A DNA stretch of 64,000 nt from Fragilaria crotonensis (taxonomy: Eukaryota; Bacillariophyta; Fragilariophyceae; Fragilariales; Fragilariaceae): positions 124,001 to 188,000 of the forward strand of contig JAKSYS010000021.1 in assembly GCA_022925895.1 (NCBI GenBank), read 5' to 3'. The position numbers and the translations under genes are program-made. The notes below the pieces were generated by a model that saw nothing but the letters and a program-made list of their open reading frames with translations, did no database searches and had not been told where the DNA came from. Shown here piece after piece: positions 45,868-56,549 of the stretch (position 1 is its first letter; the number at the start of each line of letters is the position of its first letter).

Positions 45868-46063
45868 CGGGGACTGTTAATATTACATGTGGCGTTACGG
45901 TATACGGGTATCGGTACTACTGTATGATTATTGGACAGTAGCACGGACGACAGTATAAACTACGGAGACCAGGGAAGGTGCACACATTCCCAGTGATCGA
46001 TCGGTTTAACTATAGATATCTTTGACATGCTTATCAATACTTGATCATCACGTGGAATTAATA
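45868..46063 (+). repeat. E6 polypurine tract and 3' LTR
   Basis: CGGGGAC at 45868-45874 and the LTR at 45875-46063 (189 bp), followed by target duplication CTGT (46064-46067). E1 sequence occupies only 46068-46102 before E8. Confidence 0.92.
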
Positions 46064-46102
46064 CTGTATCTTGCGAACCTGAATTAATACTACGAGATGT
46101 AC

Positions 46103-46285
46103 TGTTTAATACTGGTTACGGTGCATGGTATGTTAGAGGGGATGTCCTACGTCAGAATTACTGACGTGGAACGATTCGGGACTCTCCATAAGAACTTTAA
46201 GCTTACTCTTTTGTGTTGCTTCCTTTCCTATCGTTGTTATTGAGCTTATCGTAGTAAGTGCATCTGTTCTGAGAGGATTCTTTCA
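46103..46285 (+). repeat. E8 5' LTR (183 bp)
   Basis: Contains an inverted pair of bZIP/CRE-type words, ACGTCAG (46149-46155) and CTGACGT (46161-46167), separated by AATTA. The same pair occurs in the 3' LTR at 52525-52543. Confidence 0.93.
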
Positions 46286-46299
46286 GTTTATCAGACCCA
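46286..46299 (+). other. E8 primer-binding-site candidate
   Basis: GTTTATCAGACCCA at the LTR edge. Leader 46300-46610 is gene-free. Confidence 0.75.
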
Positions 46300-46610
46300 A
46301 TAGAGAAAGATAGAAGACGATCGGAATGATCGCCACCCATGTTATAAGAGAGTGAAACAAACGGGTGCATGCTGTGACATCATAAGACAATTGAGGTTGG
46401 CCGCCGTCATGGGGTTGTCTTGTCCTTCATGAGATTGTATGTCGCTGATGTCAGCCGTACTAATCGCGAGCGAATGGGGAATTGATCACTCCCCAAACCG
46501 ACCGCAACGCCCATGGTTGCAATCACTCGTTGTGGTGATGTCGGCGGAAATAACTCCCAGCAAAGAGTGTTCTTTCTAACCTCACTTATACGTTTCCTCT
46601 ATGAATAGAG

Positions 46611-48188
46611 ATGGAACCTGCTGATATCCCTGTTGCCGCTGCTGGTGTTTTCCCAGCTGGCGTTATCGAACCTATCGGTCGTGACGTTGACTTCGACGTG
46701 ATGTTCCCTGGTCTTGAGCATCACAACATCCGTTATGTTTTGCATGTCTGTGGATTGCGTGATATACCTTCGCAGACCCGGCTCATTGAATTCGAGGGTA
46801 TTGACGAGGTTGAGGATTTGGCTAACTATACCGCCACTGAGATCGATCAGATGGCTGATCGGAACTCTAAGCGTACCCCGATTGCACAGCGTGTCCAGTT
46901 CGGTCTTAAGAGGACAAAGTATCTCAAAGCGGTATGCCACTGGGTTCGCAAGAACCTCCGAGAAGGTATCCATTGTAATGTTCGTGACTTGGATGTTCCA
47001 CTTATTGGTGATTTGATTCAGGAGATGGCGACCCAGGACGCAAAGAAGGACGGTGATTCGAAGTTGTACTACCCGGATGCATTCGTGGCGACCGATTACA
47101 AGAACTGGATCAAAAAGGTCGAGAACTATTTGGATTCCAGGACTGGTAAGTCTGGAGTCCCTCTCAGTTATGTCATTCGACCTGTGAATGCCAACCCAGC
47201 CGAGGCTCCCGATGAGTACACTCGTGTGATGTGGGCGGCATCATTGGAAACGCCACAGTTCCGTGATGACAATCGTGAAGTGTACCACTTGTTCAAGGAT
47301 CTGTTAACCAAAACCGAAGGAGCAACCTGGTTTGAGAAGGTTAAGGATGGTGATGGGCGTGGCGCTCACTTGCTTCTTCGTGAACACTACGTGGGTGAAG
47401 CCCATGATATGCGCCGAGCGGCTTCAGCAAATGCGAAACTGGAAACTTTGTTCTGGAAGAGTGAAGCGTCTTTCCCATTTGAAAAGTATCTCACGAGACT
47501 CAACGAAGCGTTTAAAGAACTCGAGGACGCCGGGCAGCCATTATGGGAAGCTCAGAAGGTGACACATTTGTTGAAAGGGATTCAAAACGATGATATTCAA
47601 GTTCAAACCACGATTGGATTAGTTCGGCAGTCGTTTTTGTCTAACTTTGAAGAGGCCTCACTTGCTCTTTCGCGTGCAGTGTCCTCTCGTTTTGCCAGTG
47701 TCGAATCTAACAAGCAGAAACGACGCATTGGAGCAGTTGAGAGCCGTTCTGGAGGAGGTAGGTCTGGTGGCCGTGGCCGTGGACGAGGGCGCAACTCTGG
47801 CGGGAGAGGCGGTGGCCGTGACGGCAATCGTATGCGTGTTGTGATGAACGGTGTTGATGTAACTGACACCTCTCGCAACTTCACGTCCGACGAATGGGAC
47901 AAATTCCGAGCTTGCGGTGGCCATTCTTACGTGTCACAGCGGCGTGAATATCTCAGTGGTCGTACTCATGGACGGGGTGGTCGCGGAGGTCGCGGAGGTC
48001 GAAACTCCGACGCTGGTAATTCGAACTCCAGCGGTAACAACAGCGTTCCTCGAAACATCTCGGCTAATGTAACCAGCGTCACGGACACCCAGAACACAGA
48101 AACGCAGGACAACTCAACAATTGCATCGCAGTCAACTCGTGGTAACCAGAATGCTGGCAGTCGTTTTGGTCCTCGTCGTACGGACTGA
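46611..48188 (+). CDS. gag: E8 gag, 525 aa
   Basis: Starts MEPADIPVAAAGVFPAG, a clear first Met after the leader. N-terminal helical module (residues ~30-125: YVLHVCGLRDIPSQTRLIEF, EVEDLANYTATEIDQMAD, QFGLKRTKYLKAVCHWVRK). Gag core (YKNWIKKVENYLDSRTG, GVPLSYVIRPVN, FEKVKDGDGRGAHLLLREHY). RGG-rich segments near residues 380-410 and 450-465 (GRGRGRGRNSGGRGGGRDG), with an Asn/Ser/Thr-rich tail. No CCHC knuckle. Ends at UGA; pol continues in the same frame. Confidence 0.85.
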   Translation: MEPADIPVAAAGVFPAGVIEPIGRDVDFDVMFPGLEHHNIRYVLHVCGLRDIPSQTRLIEFEGIDEVEDLANYTATEIDQMADRNSKRTPIAQRVQFGLKRTKYLKAVCHWVRKNLREGIHCNVRDLDVPLIGDLIQEMATQDAKKDGDSKLYYPDAFVATDYKNWIKKVENYLDSRTGKSGVPLSYVIRPVNANPAEAPDEYTRVMWAASLETPQFRDDNREVYHLFKDLLTKTEGATWFEKVKDGDGRGAHLLLREHYVGEAHDMRRAASANAKLETLFWKSEASFPFEKYLTRLNEAFKELEDAGQPLWEAQKVTHLLKGIQNDDIQVQTTIGLVRQSFLSNFEEASLALSRAVSSRFASVESNKQKRRIGAVESRSGGGRSGGRGRGRGRNSGGRGGGRDGNRMRVVMNGVDVTDTSRNFTSDEWDKFRACGGHSYVSQRREYLSGRTHGRGGRGGRGGRNSDAGNSNSSGNNSVPRNISANVTSVTDTQNTETQDNSTIASQSTRGNQNAGSRFGPRRTD

Positions 48189-51100
48189 CTTGCAACCTCA
48201 ACTTTGGATGTCGATTCAAGGTTGGGGCGCCGTAATGTATCTGTCATCAATTCATCTGTGCGATACAGGGCTGTGGCTGCTGTGGATACTAAGCTCTCAT
48301 TCAAATCAGAGACTGGATTTGTTGCCCGATGTGAAATGGATTCGCATGCCGATACTTGTGTTGCCCGCCCAAATTTTGTTGTCGACGAATATACCGGTGA
48401 GAACTGTGATGTAGTTCCTGAAAAATAACGACTATCAACCAAAAAAGGGCGTTCCGATCGTGAACGCATCAACGGCTTATACGCATCCCGAGACTGGCGA
48501 AACTGTGATATTACGCTTCAATCAAGTTCTGTGGTACGGTCATGCAATGGACATGAGCCTCTTGAACCCCAACCAAATTTGTTACAATGGTTTCACGCTA
48601 TCTGACGACCCTACTGACAACAATCGCCTATTCGGTATCTCTGGCACCGATCTGGAAATCCCTTTTGAGATAAAGGGGACAACCGTATTCTTTGTGTCGC
48701 ACTCGCCGAGTAAATGGGAGCGTGACAATTGCCGTGCTGTAGAATTAACACTTGACTCACCTTGGAATCCGCAAGAGGTATTCATACGTGGTTTATCGAC
48801 CATGATGGGAACCAATGTTGAGGCAACGACCATGCGGCAAATACATGCAGTTGACATTCAGCCTGGTACACATTGCTCGTGCGAGAAATGCAACAGTGAA
48901 TTCGATGTTTATGATGATGGGCATATGATTTCCAAGATGATTGCATCGGTGCGTGTTGCGACAACGTCGCGGGATCAAACTTTATCCTTTGTGGGCGCAC
49001 GCGACAGACACTCGCAAGTTGACGCGGAAACTGTAGCAAAGCGTTTTCGATGTGGACTAGAGACAGCGCGGAAAACCTTAAAAGCTACAACACAACGAGG
49101 AGTGAGACATTCGATGCATCCGCTGAACCGTCGATACCGCGTGGACCATCTAAACCTCCATCGACGACGGCTTCATGACACATTCTATATGGACACGTTG
49201 TTTTCAAAGGTGAAGTCGCTTTCAGGATTTACATGCGCTCAACTCATTACTAACGGAACTTTTACTCGAGTTTACCCAATGGAATCAAAGTCAGGCAGTC
49301 AGATAGCCCAGGCATTGAACGAATTTATCTCTGACGTTGGTATTCCTGACACCCTGACATGTGATTTTGCTACAGAACAAACCGGACCGCACACAGAGGT
49401 AGTGAAATTAATGCGTCGATTGCATATCAAGCCTCGAATTGCCGAAAAAGGACGAAGTATTACCCAAAACAGTCGAGCTGAAGCTGAGATTCGTGAAGTG
49501 AAAACCAAGTGGAAGGCTCGTATGCAATCGTCTCAGGTTCCACCTCGGCTTTGGGACTATGGATTGGTATACATTGCTGAGATTCAATCCATTCTTGCCC
49601 GCGGTCCAGATTTTCGAACAGGAATTGAACGCTTAACTGGTGACACTGTCGACATATCGGAATGGTTGGATTTCGACTTTTACGAGCGCGTTTGGTACTG
49701 GGATCAAAAGAAAATGGACATGACAGATGAACAAGCACGGATTGGTCGCTGGCTTGGTATTGCGCATCGCGTCGGCAGTGACATGACGTATTGGATCTTG
49801 ACGGAATCCGGTCGTGTCATCGCTCGTTCCACTGTTCAACACGTTACCGTCACCGATATGGCCACTGATGAAATGAAAACACGTGTGCAAACGTTTGATG
49901 ACCGTCTTACTGAACGACTTGATATGGAAAACTTTGTTATTCCTCTTCCAGCAGGTGCCTTTTACCTTGACGATGACGAAACTCCACTTGATCATACACA
50001 GGCTCCCGCTGACGAGGAATACGGGGACATGATTCAGAGCGACACACTTGAAGCTGACGACACTGAGTTCGAGACCTTTGATAAGTATATTGGTGCTGAA
50101 TTTTTTGTAAACGATAATGGCGAATCCGCGCCTGCGAGAGTTGTAAAACGATCGCGAGGAGATGACGGCAATCCCATTGGTAAGAAACATTCAAACCCCT
50201 TGATGGACACCAGTGTTTATGATTGTGAGCTCGGTGACGGGACTGTGTATCGTTATTCTGCCAATGTCATTGCGGAGAATATTTTCTCGCAATGTGACGA
50301 TGAGGGGCGACGACATGCCGTGCTACAAGAGATCACCGATCATCGGAGTGACGGATCTGCTGTGCACATCTCAAACGGTTTCGTAACGACACGGAATGGG
50401 CGTAGGATTCCGAAGACAACAACAAAAGGATGGGAACTACTAGTACAATGGAGGGACGGGTCCTCCGACTGGATATCGTTGAAACATTTAAAGGAATCAA
50501 ACCCGATCGAGCTGGCTGAATACGCAGTTGCAAACAGGATACAGGAGGAACCGGCTTTTAAGTGGTGGGTCTCTAACACTCTTAGAACTCGCAACCGGAT
50601 CACAAAGTACGTGGGATTTCAAGAAATCAGTTGTCATATGATATTCGATGTTAAGATGGACCTTACTCGGAAAGCAAGATTTGTTGCCGGTGGACACATG
50701 ACGGAACCGCCTGCAAGTATTACCTATTCGAGTGTGGTGACTCGTGATAGTGTCAGGATTGCCTTTCTTATCGCTGCACTCAATGATCTTGACGTGACAG
50801 CCTGTGATGTCGGAAATGCATATCTAAACGCCCCATGCAGAGAGAAGATCTGGTTTGTTGCGGGTCCAGAGTTTGGATCGCAGCAAGGTATGGTAGTCAA
50901 AGTCGTTCGTGCGTTATATGGATTGAAGTCCAGTGGCGCATCGTGGAGATCTATGTTCAATTCGTCAATTCTAGAAATGGGATTCGTTTCTACGGTCGCC
51001 GATCCCGATGTGTACCGTCGAGCAAACGCTAAACCCGACGGCTTCAAGTATTATGAGTATATCTTGGTTTATGTCGACGATGTTTTGATAATCTCACACG

Positions 51101-52366
51101 ATACGGATGTACACCTGAAACGAATACAAGCGAGTTATGATCTTAACCCGGACAGTGTAGGACAACCAAGCCGATACCTTGCAGCAGACGTTAAGAAAGT
51201 TACGAGACCAAGAGACACCAGTGGGCGCGAGTATTGGGCTTTATCCTCGCAGACATACATCAAGAACGCGGTTCAAAATGTGAAAGTATTGCTGGAAGCC
51301 GACGGGAGACACTTGAAATCCACCGCTAAGACGCCATTCTCGAACTCGAATTATCGCCCTGAGGTGGACACGACGGAAGAATGCGACAATGAAAGTGCGT
51401 CTCGATATTCTCAACTCATTGGCGTTCTGAGGTGGGCAGTTGAACTGGGCCGGTTGGATATCTATACGGAAGTCGCGCTCCTTTCGCAGCACTTGGCATT
51501 ACCCCGAGTCGGTCATTTGGAAGCTGTTTATCATATCTTTGCGTATCTCAACAAAACACTCAACGTCGAGCATTATCTTCGATCCATCGAGTCCAATTTC
51601 ACCATTGCCGACTACGTCAAAGCCAGACTGGACGCCGTTTTATGCTGATGCCGAAGAATTGACTCCACCAAACATGCCAGAGCCTCTCGGAAATCCGGTA
51701 AATATCTTTGCTTTTGTTGATGCAAACCATGCTGGAAATGTCGTTACTCGTCGTAGCCATACAGGTATCCTCATCTTTGTTCAAAACTCACCAATTTTGT
51801 GGCTGAGTCGACGACAAAATACAGTCGAGACGTCCACATTTGGGAGTGAATTTGTTGCAATGCGTGTGCTTCGCGATATGATCATCGCGCTTAGGTATAA
51901 ATTGCGAATGTTTGGGGTCCCACTGGACGGTCCGACAAAGGTATTTTGTGACAATCAGGGTGTGGTTAAAAACACGAGCGTTCCCGAATCCGTACATATG
52001 TTTAAGATAAGCCGTCATGTCCAAAGAAACACTTACCACACAAGCAAGAAGATCAATAACAACAGGTTAAAACAATATTATAATATAATATATAAAGATA
52101 CACGTTACGTTCACATAATGACTGAATCACGAGTCCGGATCGATATAATGACCCACCGATAGTACAGTAGACAGTACGACCAGCATTAAACACATACGAA
52201 GAAACACAATGCAGTGAACTATCATGCAGTACGTGAGGCAGTTGCGTCGGGCGCTATGGAAGTGATTAAGGAAGATACTGAGACAAACTTGGCCGATCTA
52301 TTTACGAAAGTCTTGCCATGGGACAGGCGCAAAGCATTGCTTGGCTCTATCCTTTACAATGTTTGA
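48189..52366 (+). pseudogene. pol: E8 pol
   Basis: Protease motif CEMDSHADTCVARPN at about 48330-48372. Integrase helical block AKRFRCGLETARKTLKATT near 49040-49095. Integrase core D (FYMDTLFSK), D (LTCDFATEQTG), E (NSRAEAEIREVKTKW). Module 1 (ARVVKRSRGDDGNPIGKKHS) near 50140-50350 and module 2 (GWELLVQWRDGSSDWISL) near 50428-50482. Reverse transcriptase with VYVDDVLIIS near 51070. RNase H continues to the usual LADLFTKVLP ending and UGA at 52366, with solo LTR E9 inside it. About two breaks. Confidence 0.85.
51999..52192. mobile_element. E9: solo LTR (194 bp) inserted in E8 RNase H
   Basis: AT-rich segment starting TGTTTAAGAT and ending CATTAAACA, with inverted ends TGTTTAA/TTAAACA. It is flanked by a perfect 4-bp duplication CATA (51995-51998 and 52193-52196). 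Size, TG...CA ends and 4-bp duplication fit a family 1 LTR left after LTR-LTR recombination. It does not match any other LTR in the window. A small DNA transposon is the alternative. Confidence 0.65.
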
Positions 52367-52471
52367 TATGCCCAAGGTTTCCGCCAAGATGTTATTCTGG
52401 TCAGGTACCTCCTGCACGACATTGGTCGTGGGCTCCAAAGCAGGTTCATGTTATGTTACATTCCCGAATCG

Positions 52472-52661
52472 CGAGGACTGTTTAATACTGGTTACGGTGC
52501 ATGGTATGTTAGAGGGGATGTCCTACGTCAGAATTACTGACGTGGAACGATTCGGGACTCTCCATAAGAACTTTAAGCTTACTCTTTTGTGTTGCTTCCT
52601 TTCCTATCGTTGTTATTGAGCTTATCGTAGTAAGTGCATCTGTTCTGAGAGGATTCTTTCA
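52472..52661 (+). repeat. E8 polypurine tract and 3' LTR
   Basis: CGAGGAC, then LTR 52479-52661 with the same sequence as the 5' copy. GTAC follows and E1 resumes. Confidence 0.92.
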
Positions 52662-52665
52662 GTAC

Positions 52666-53689
52666 AATCAACATTTCAGTTAAAGGATGACAAGATTGAG
52701 GCCCCTGAGTACTACCTGGGCGCTAAATTGCAAGAAAAGCCCATAAATAACATAACCTGCTGGACCGTGACCAGTCAAAAATATGTAAAAGCAGCGGTGA
52801 AGAATGTAGCAGAAGCACTCAAGGGGACATCGAGAAGGTTGCCCACGAAGCTTGTGGAAACTCCTATGTCAATTACGTACGTACCGGCACTAGATGTTAC
52901 TGAAGAGTTGAATGCAAAAGATGTCACGTTTTTTCAAGAACTGATTGGCGTCTTGAGGTGGGCCACTGAGATTGGTCGTGTTGATATCCTACTGGAAGTG
53001 TCATTACTGTCACAATACCAGGCCAGTCCTCGAGAAGGCCACCTGGAGCAATTGCTTCATATCTTCGGTTACCTGCAAAAGCACCCCAGAGTCACACTTT
53101 ACCTGTCACCTGAACTGCCGAATATACCGTACGATGATTTCAGGACGAACAGGGAGGACTTTTCTGAGATCTATCGTGATGCTGAGGAACTTTTACCGCA
53201 TCGGATGCCACAACCACGAGGCCGCAGTGTGATTACGGTTGCATACGTTGATGTGTCTCATGCCGCAAATAAGCAGACTCGCCGATCACATACGGGTTAT
53301 GTGATATTTATTAATCGCGCGCCAATCATATGGTATAGCAAATTGTCGAGACCAGCACTTTTTCGGCTGAGTTCATTGCATTAAAGACATGCTTGGAAGC
53401 AATAGAACACTTGCAATTTAAATTGAGGTGCTTTGGTATCCCTATGCCCAAGGCTGAACCAACATATGTATTCTGTGATAATGAAAGCGTGGTTAAGAAT
53501 ACGACGAACGTGGAATCAACGTTGAATAAGAAACATTCTTCAGTTGCTTACCATCATTGCCGTTGGTCAACCGCAGCAGGGATCATTACGCTTGCCCATA
53601 TCCGCACTGACTTCAACATCGCTGATTGTTTCACGAAACGTTTGCCTTCTGCAAAGCGGAATTACTTGTTTGGAGAATGGACGTTCTAA
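52666..53689 (+). pseudogene. E1 pol segment: reverse transcriptase end and RNase H
   Basis: Family 1 C-terminal part of Pol. Reverse-transcriptase connection (TSQKYVKAAVKNVAEAL, VTFFQELIGVLRWATEIGR), RNase H start (AYVDVSHAANKQTRRSHTG), RNase H acidic motif (VFCDNESVVKN), and C-terminal block (KKHSSVAYHH, FNIADCFTKRLP) ending at 53689. Broken. Confidence 0.78.
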
Positions 53690-53870
53690 TCACAAATTGA
53701 GATCGATTCATGACCGTCCTCGATTCGAGGGGACCAAGTAAATCCTGGTACGGTCCTGTACGGTTCTCTATTTGACACGAGAGTTCTCGTAGGCATACGA
53801 TTGCGCGTTCCTGAATGGATTCCCTTACCTGATGCACGTACTTTAGTCACAATTCTATTACTAGTACTTT
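53690..53870 (+). other. E1 3' end: untranslated sequence, polypurine-like tract, possible LTR start
   Basis: AGGGGAC (53728-53734) matches the polypurine tract of other family 1 elements. The sequence after it starts CAAGTAAATCC rather than TG and has GTAC-rich words. No second copy is present to prove it is an LTR. The junction with E10 lies near 53870 and is not sharply defined. Confidence 0.4.
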
Positions 53871-56549
53871 ATTGTACCTTTTCCTTCTTCTGTATGCAAC
53901 ACGGGTACTTTCATTTGCAACTCGGGTCGGTAATCCGTGGAGAATGGAGTGTAGCATTTGGTTGGGAAGTCGCAACCCCTTTTTCGCAAGCGCTTCTTCC
54001 ACATTCTTGACAGCTGATATGATGTATTTCGCAGCTGACATCGTCCAGTATTCTTGTGCGTCCGGAGCCAGTATTTAGATCTGACTTTCGCGATGATGCG
54101 GTTCCGCTTCTTGAGCGTGTGCGGTGCCCACCAAGCGAAAGCAGGCTCTTCGGCAATTCTTGCTTGCATTGCATACTCAGCAGATTGGACCGGGTACGCT
54201 TCTTTCATGTCTTTGAGCGTCACCCAGGTCATGCTCTGATCTTTCCATTGCACCAGAAGCTCCCATCTGATCGTGGTTTCCCTCCGCCTCGGAGTACCTG
54301 TGCGGGTCGTAATGAAAGCGTCTTGTTGCAAGACTTGTCTGCCATTCGTGCGGTGATCAATGATCTCCTGGAACAAGACATGTCTGTTGCCCTCGTCGTC
54401 GATTTGCGCGAATAGGTTCTCGGCAATCGCGTTCGCTGCGAGGGGAAGTCTTGTAACCGTCTTGAAACTCCACCTCATACAGCCGTGAGTCCAAAATCGG
54501 GTTATCATTGGCTGTCCCGATTGGTAAGCCGTCTTTATCACGTAAACGCTTTACTACGCGGCCGAATTGTACTTCTCTGCCTTCTCTTGGTAGAGCGAGT
54601 TCCATGTTAAGGTAGGTGTCGTCGAATGAGTCAGGCGTAAAGTCCTGGTCAGCTTCCTTAATCATGGGGTCATTTATTGTTCTCCCGAACTCCTGGACAA
54701 ACTCGGGGTCGAATGCTGGGTCGTCCCAGTCGTCGATCTCGAGGATGACGTTTCCATTTTCATCTTGGGCAACAATATTGTCTTCACCGATTCGTTCCGT
54801 CAGGTGGTCGCTGAAGTCACTCATGCGAGTTTTGTTTTCCTCGAGTTGCGTTTCCAGCTGTGTCATTCGTCGTACAGTTGTTCGCGAAAGAACCTTTCCG
54901 CTCGAGGTGAGAACCCAGAATGACATCAGGGTCCCTATCCTGTGGGATACCCCGAGCCATCTGCCAACCTTTGTTTCGCCAAGCCCTGCATTTTCGTGAT
55001 ACCAAACCCAATTGTAAAGTCCAAGTACTCCGAGATATCGACTGTTTCGCCAGTGATTCGCTCTAGTGGGCATCGGCCGTTGAGTCCCCTCGAACTGTTC
55101 GAGGTGCGATTCTGTATGTTGCAATCCCATTGAAGGCCGTAATCCCACTGTCGCTGTGGGACGTTCTTCCTTATCATTATCCTGAACCACTTCTTTCTGA
55201 CTTTGCGGATAACACCTTCCGCAAAATTATGATTCGGTCGATAAGGTTCCGTGATGTGAAAGTCAATCAAATACTTTCTCACATTCTTCATGAATTCGGT
55301 CTTGCGACCGCATTGTTCGCGATCCGTCAAACATGAATCGTTCGGGTCTTCCAGCTGCTGACTTCGCCGTTAACGGGTAGGCTATTGCGAAGAAGTCCTT
55401 GTTGGCGAATACTGGTGCGTATCAATTTCCAGTTGTGGACTTACATTGCCCGTCCATTGTGTCGGCGTAAAAGTCTCCCGGTAGGAGGGGCTTCTCAAAT
55501 ATTCGGTCAGCTCGGTATCGTCTGCTCAAGGGTAACACAGCAGACCGGATACAGTTTTGCGTTGTGACCTTGATGAGTTCGTGTGCCTGAGCCAATCCAA
55601 TTAACCATCGTTCACTCAGTTCCTGAGCTGTAATCCCGGTATGACGTTTGCTTGTGGCAAATGTCTTTGGGATTGGTACATCAGGTACCGTATCCGTATC
55701 ACCATTGTACTGGGTTTGTACCTCGGCAATCAGTTGGTCACTTATGACGCAGGATATGGGTTGAGCATCGAAGTTGTGTGTCGACATGTCGAAAGGGAAT
55801 ATTTCGATCGATGACTTCAATCTCGTCTGAATTTTGCCGATGTTTCCCTCCTCCGCGTGATGGGTGGTGGGCGTTGGAAATGCACATTGCGTGGATTCCA
55901 TTCACTCGATGAAGACAGGACAATATGCGGACAATTATCGAGCTCATGATTGGTCGGCGTCCGTGAGTCAAAATATATCGTGGTACCGTCGGCTTGCATC
56001 GGGTGAATGAAATTGTCGTCATCAGACGCAATATTTTGCATTCTGACGTCCCCGAAAGGGTTGTCTTGTACTGCAATCCCGTGGGATCGAAGCTGGTTCG
56101 GGTTGAAAAGCGAATGATCGAGCAAATTGCCCATCCATATCGCTTCGTTGAAAATGAGAATGTACGTCATCCCCGAACTCGAGCTGGTGACAGCTGTTGC
56201 ACCGGTAACGGCTGTTGCACCGGTAACGATGGGGACATTGCGGATAGTTTCGTAGCTGTCCGCATATGGTGAGACGTCACATTCGCGGTTGGTATGGTGC
56301 ATGATGATGGCGTTGTTTCCAAGCACGATGGTGTCTGCATGCGAGTTGAGCTCCATGCGGCCGTAGGTTGCATGAGAACTGTCTTGCCTCTTGCGGCCCT
56401 TTTTGTTCACAGAAGATGTACGTCTTTGAGACGTCTTGCTTATTGACCGAAACCACAGAGGAGTTTATCTTAGTATTGGAGCTGAAAGTGACAACTTTCG
56501 CAGACTTTTCTGTTAACGTTTTAATTACTGTGGAGACGATCACATCACG
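53870..56549 (-). pseudogene. pol: E10 pol (protease to part of reverse transcriptase)
   Basis: Protease motif MELNSHADTIVLGNN near 56330, followed by VPIVTGATAVTGATAV; the VTGATA unit is a local tandem duplication at about 56185-56230. Integrase helical block LSERWLIGLAQAHELIKVTT near 55570. Integrase core D (FYADTMDGQ) and E (NFAEGVIRKVRKKWF). Module 1 (GRVVKRLRDKDGLPIGTAND) near 54570 and module 2 (RWELLVQWKDQSMTWVTL) near 54270. Reverse-transcriptase sequence is only partly present. Broken. Confidence 0.75.

Larger units (their letters stand above)
33050..46063 (+). mobile_element. E6: family 1 Copia-class element, carrying E7
   Basis: 189-bp LTRs (33050-33238 and 45875-46063), identical by eye, start TGTTAATATTAC and end GGAATTAATA. 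Target duplication CTGT at 33046-33049 and 46064-46067. E7 lies in the leader between primer motif and gag. Protein order and wording parallel E5. Coding is broken, with about six interruptions. Confidence 0.88.
46103..52661 (+). mobile_element. E8: family 1 Copia-class element, well preserved, carrying solo LTR E9
   Basis: 183-bp LTRs (46103-46285 and 52479-52661), identical by eye, start TGTTTAATAC and end GATTCTTTCA. Target duplication GTAC at 46099-46102 and 52662-52665. Primer motif at 46286, polypurine tract CGAGGAC at 52472-52478. Gag is open; pol is largely open, with about two breaks plus the E9 insertion. Recent by LTR identity. Confidence 0.9.
2944..53870 (+). mobile_element. E1: oldest Ty1/copia-class element (family 1), split into segments by nested insertions
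   Basis: E1 sequence is recognised at 3126-4562 (gag), 23542-26497 (protease to reverse transcriptase), 33040-33049 and 46068-46102 (short reverse-transcriptase pieces), and 52666-53689 (end of reverse transcriptase and RNase H). The gaps are filled by E2, E5, E6 and E8. Each of these is flanked by a 4-bp target duplication: ACGC, GACA, CTGT and GTAC respectively. The 5' LTR was not recognised. A GGGGAC polypurine-like tract occurs at 53728-53734. The element is broken, with several breaks besides the insertions. As host to every other layer from 4.5 to 52.7 kb it must be older than they are. Confidence 0.8.

Noticed and set aside
51999-52192. MITE-type DNA transposon
   Set aside because: Inverted ends are only 7 bp, and the TG...CA form with a 4-bp duplication fits the family 1 LTR pattern better. 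Kept as an alternative in the E9 entry.
6601-52366. Idea that UGA is fully reassigned to an amino acid in this genome
   Set aside because: UGA also closes pol in E2 and E8, beyond which no family sequence continues, so UGA still terminates translation in these elements.
56185-56230. Short tandem duplication in E10 protease as a functional repeat
   Set aside because: A single local doubling of an 18-bp unit, absent from the related copies. Replication slippage is enough to explain it.
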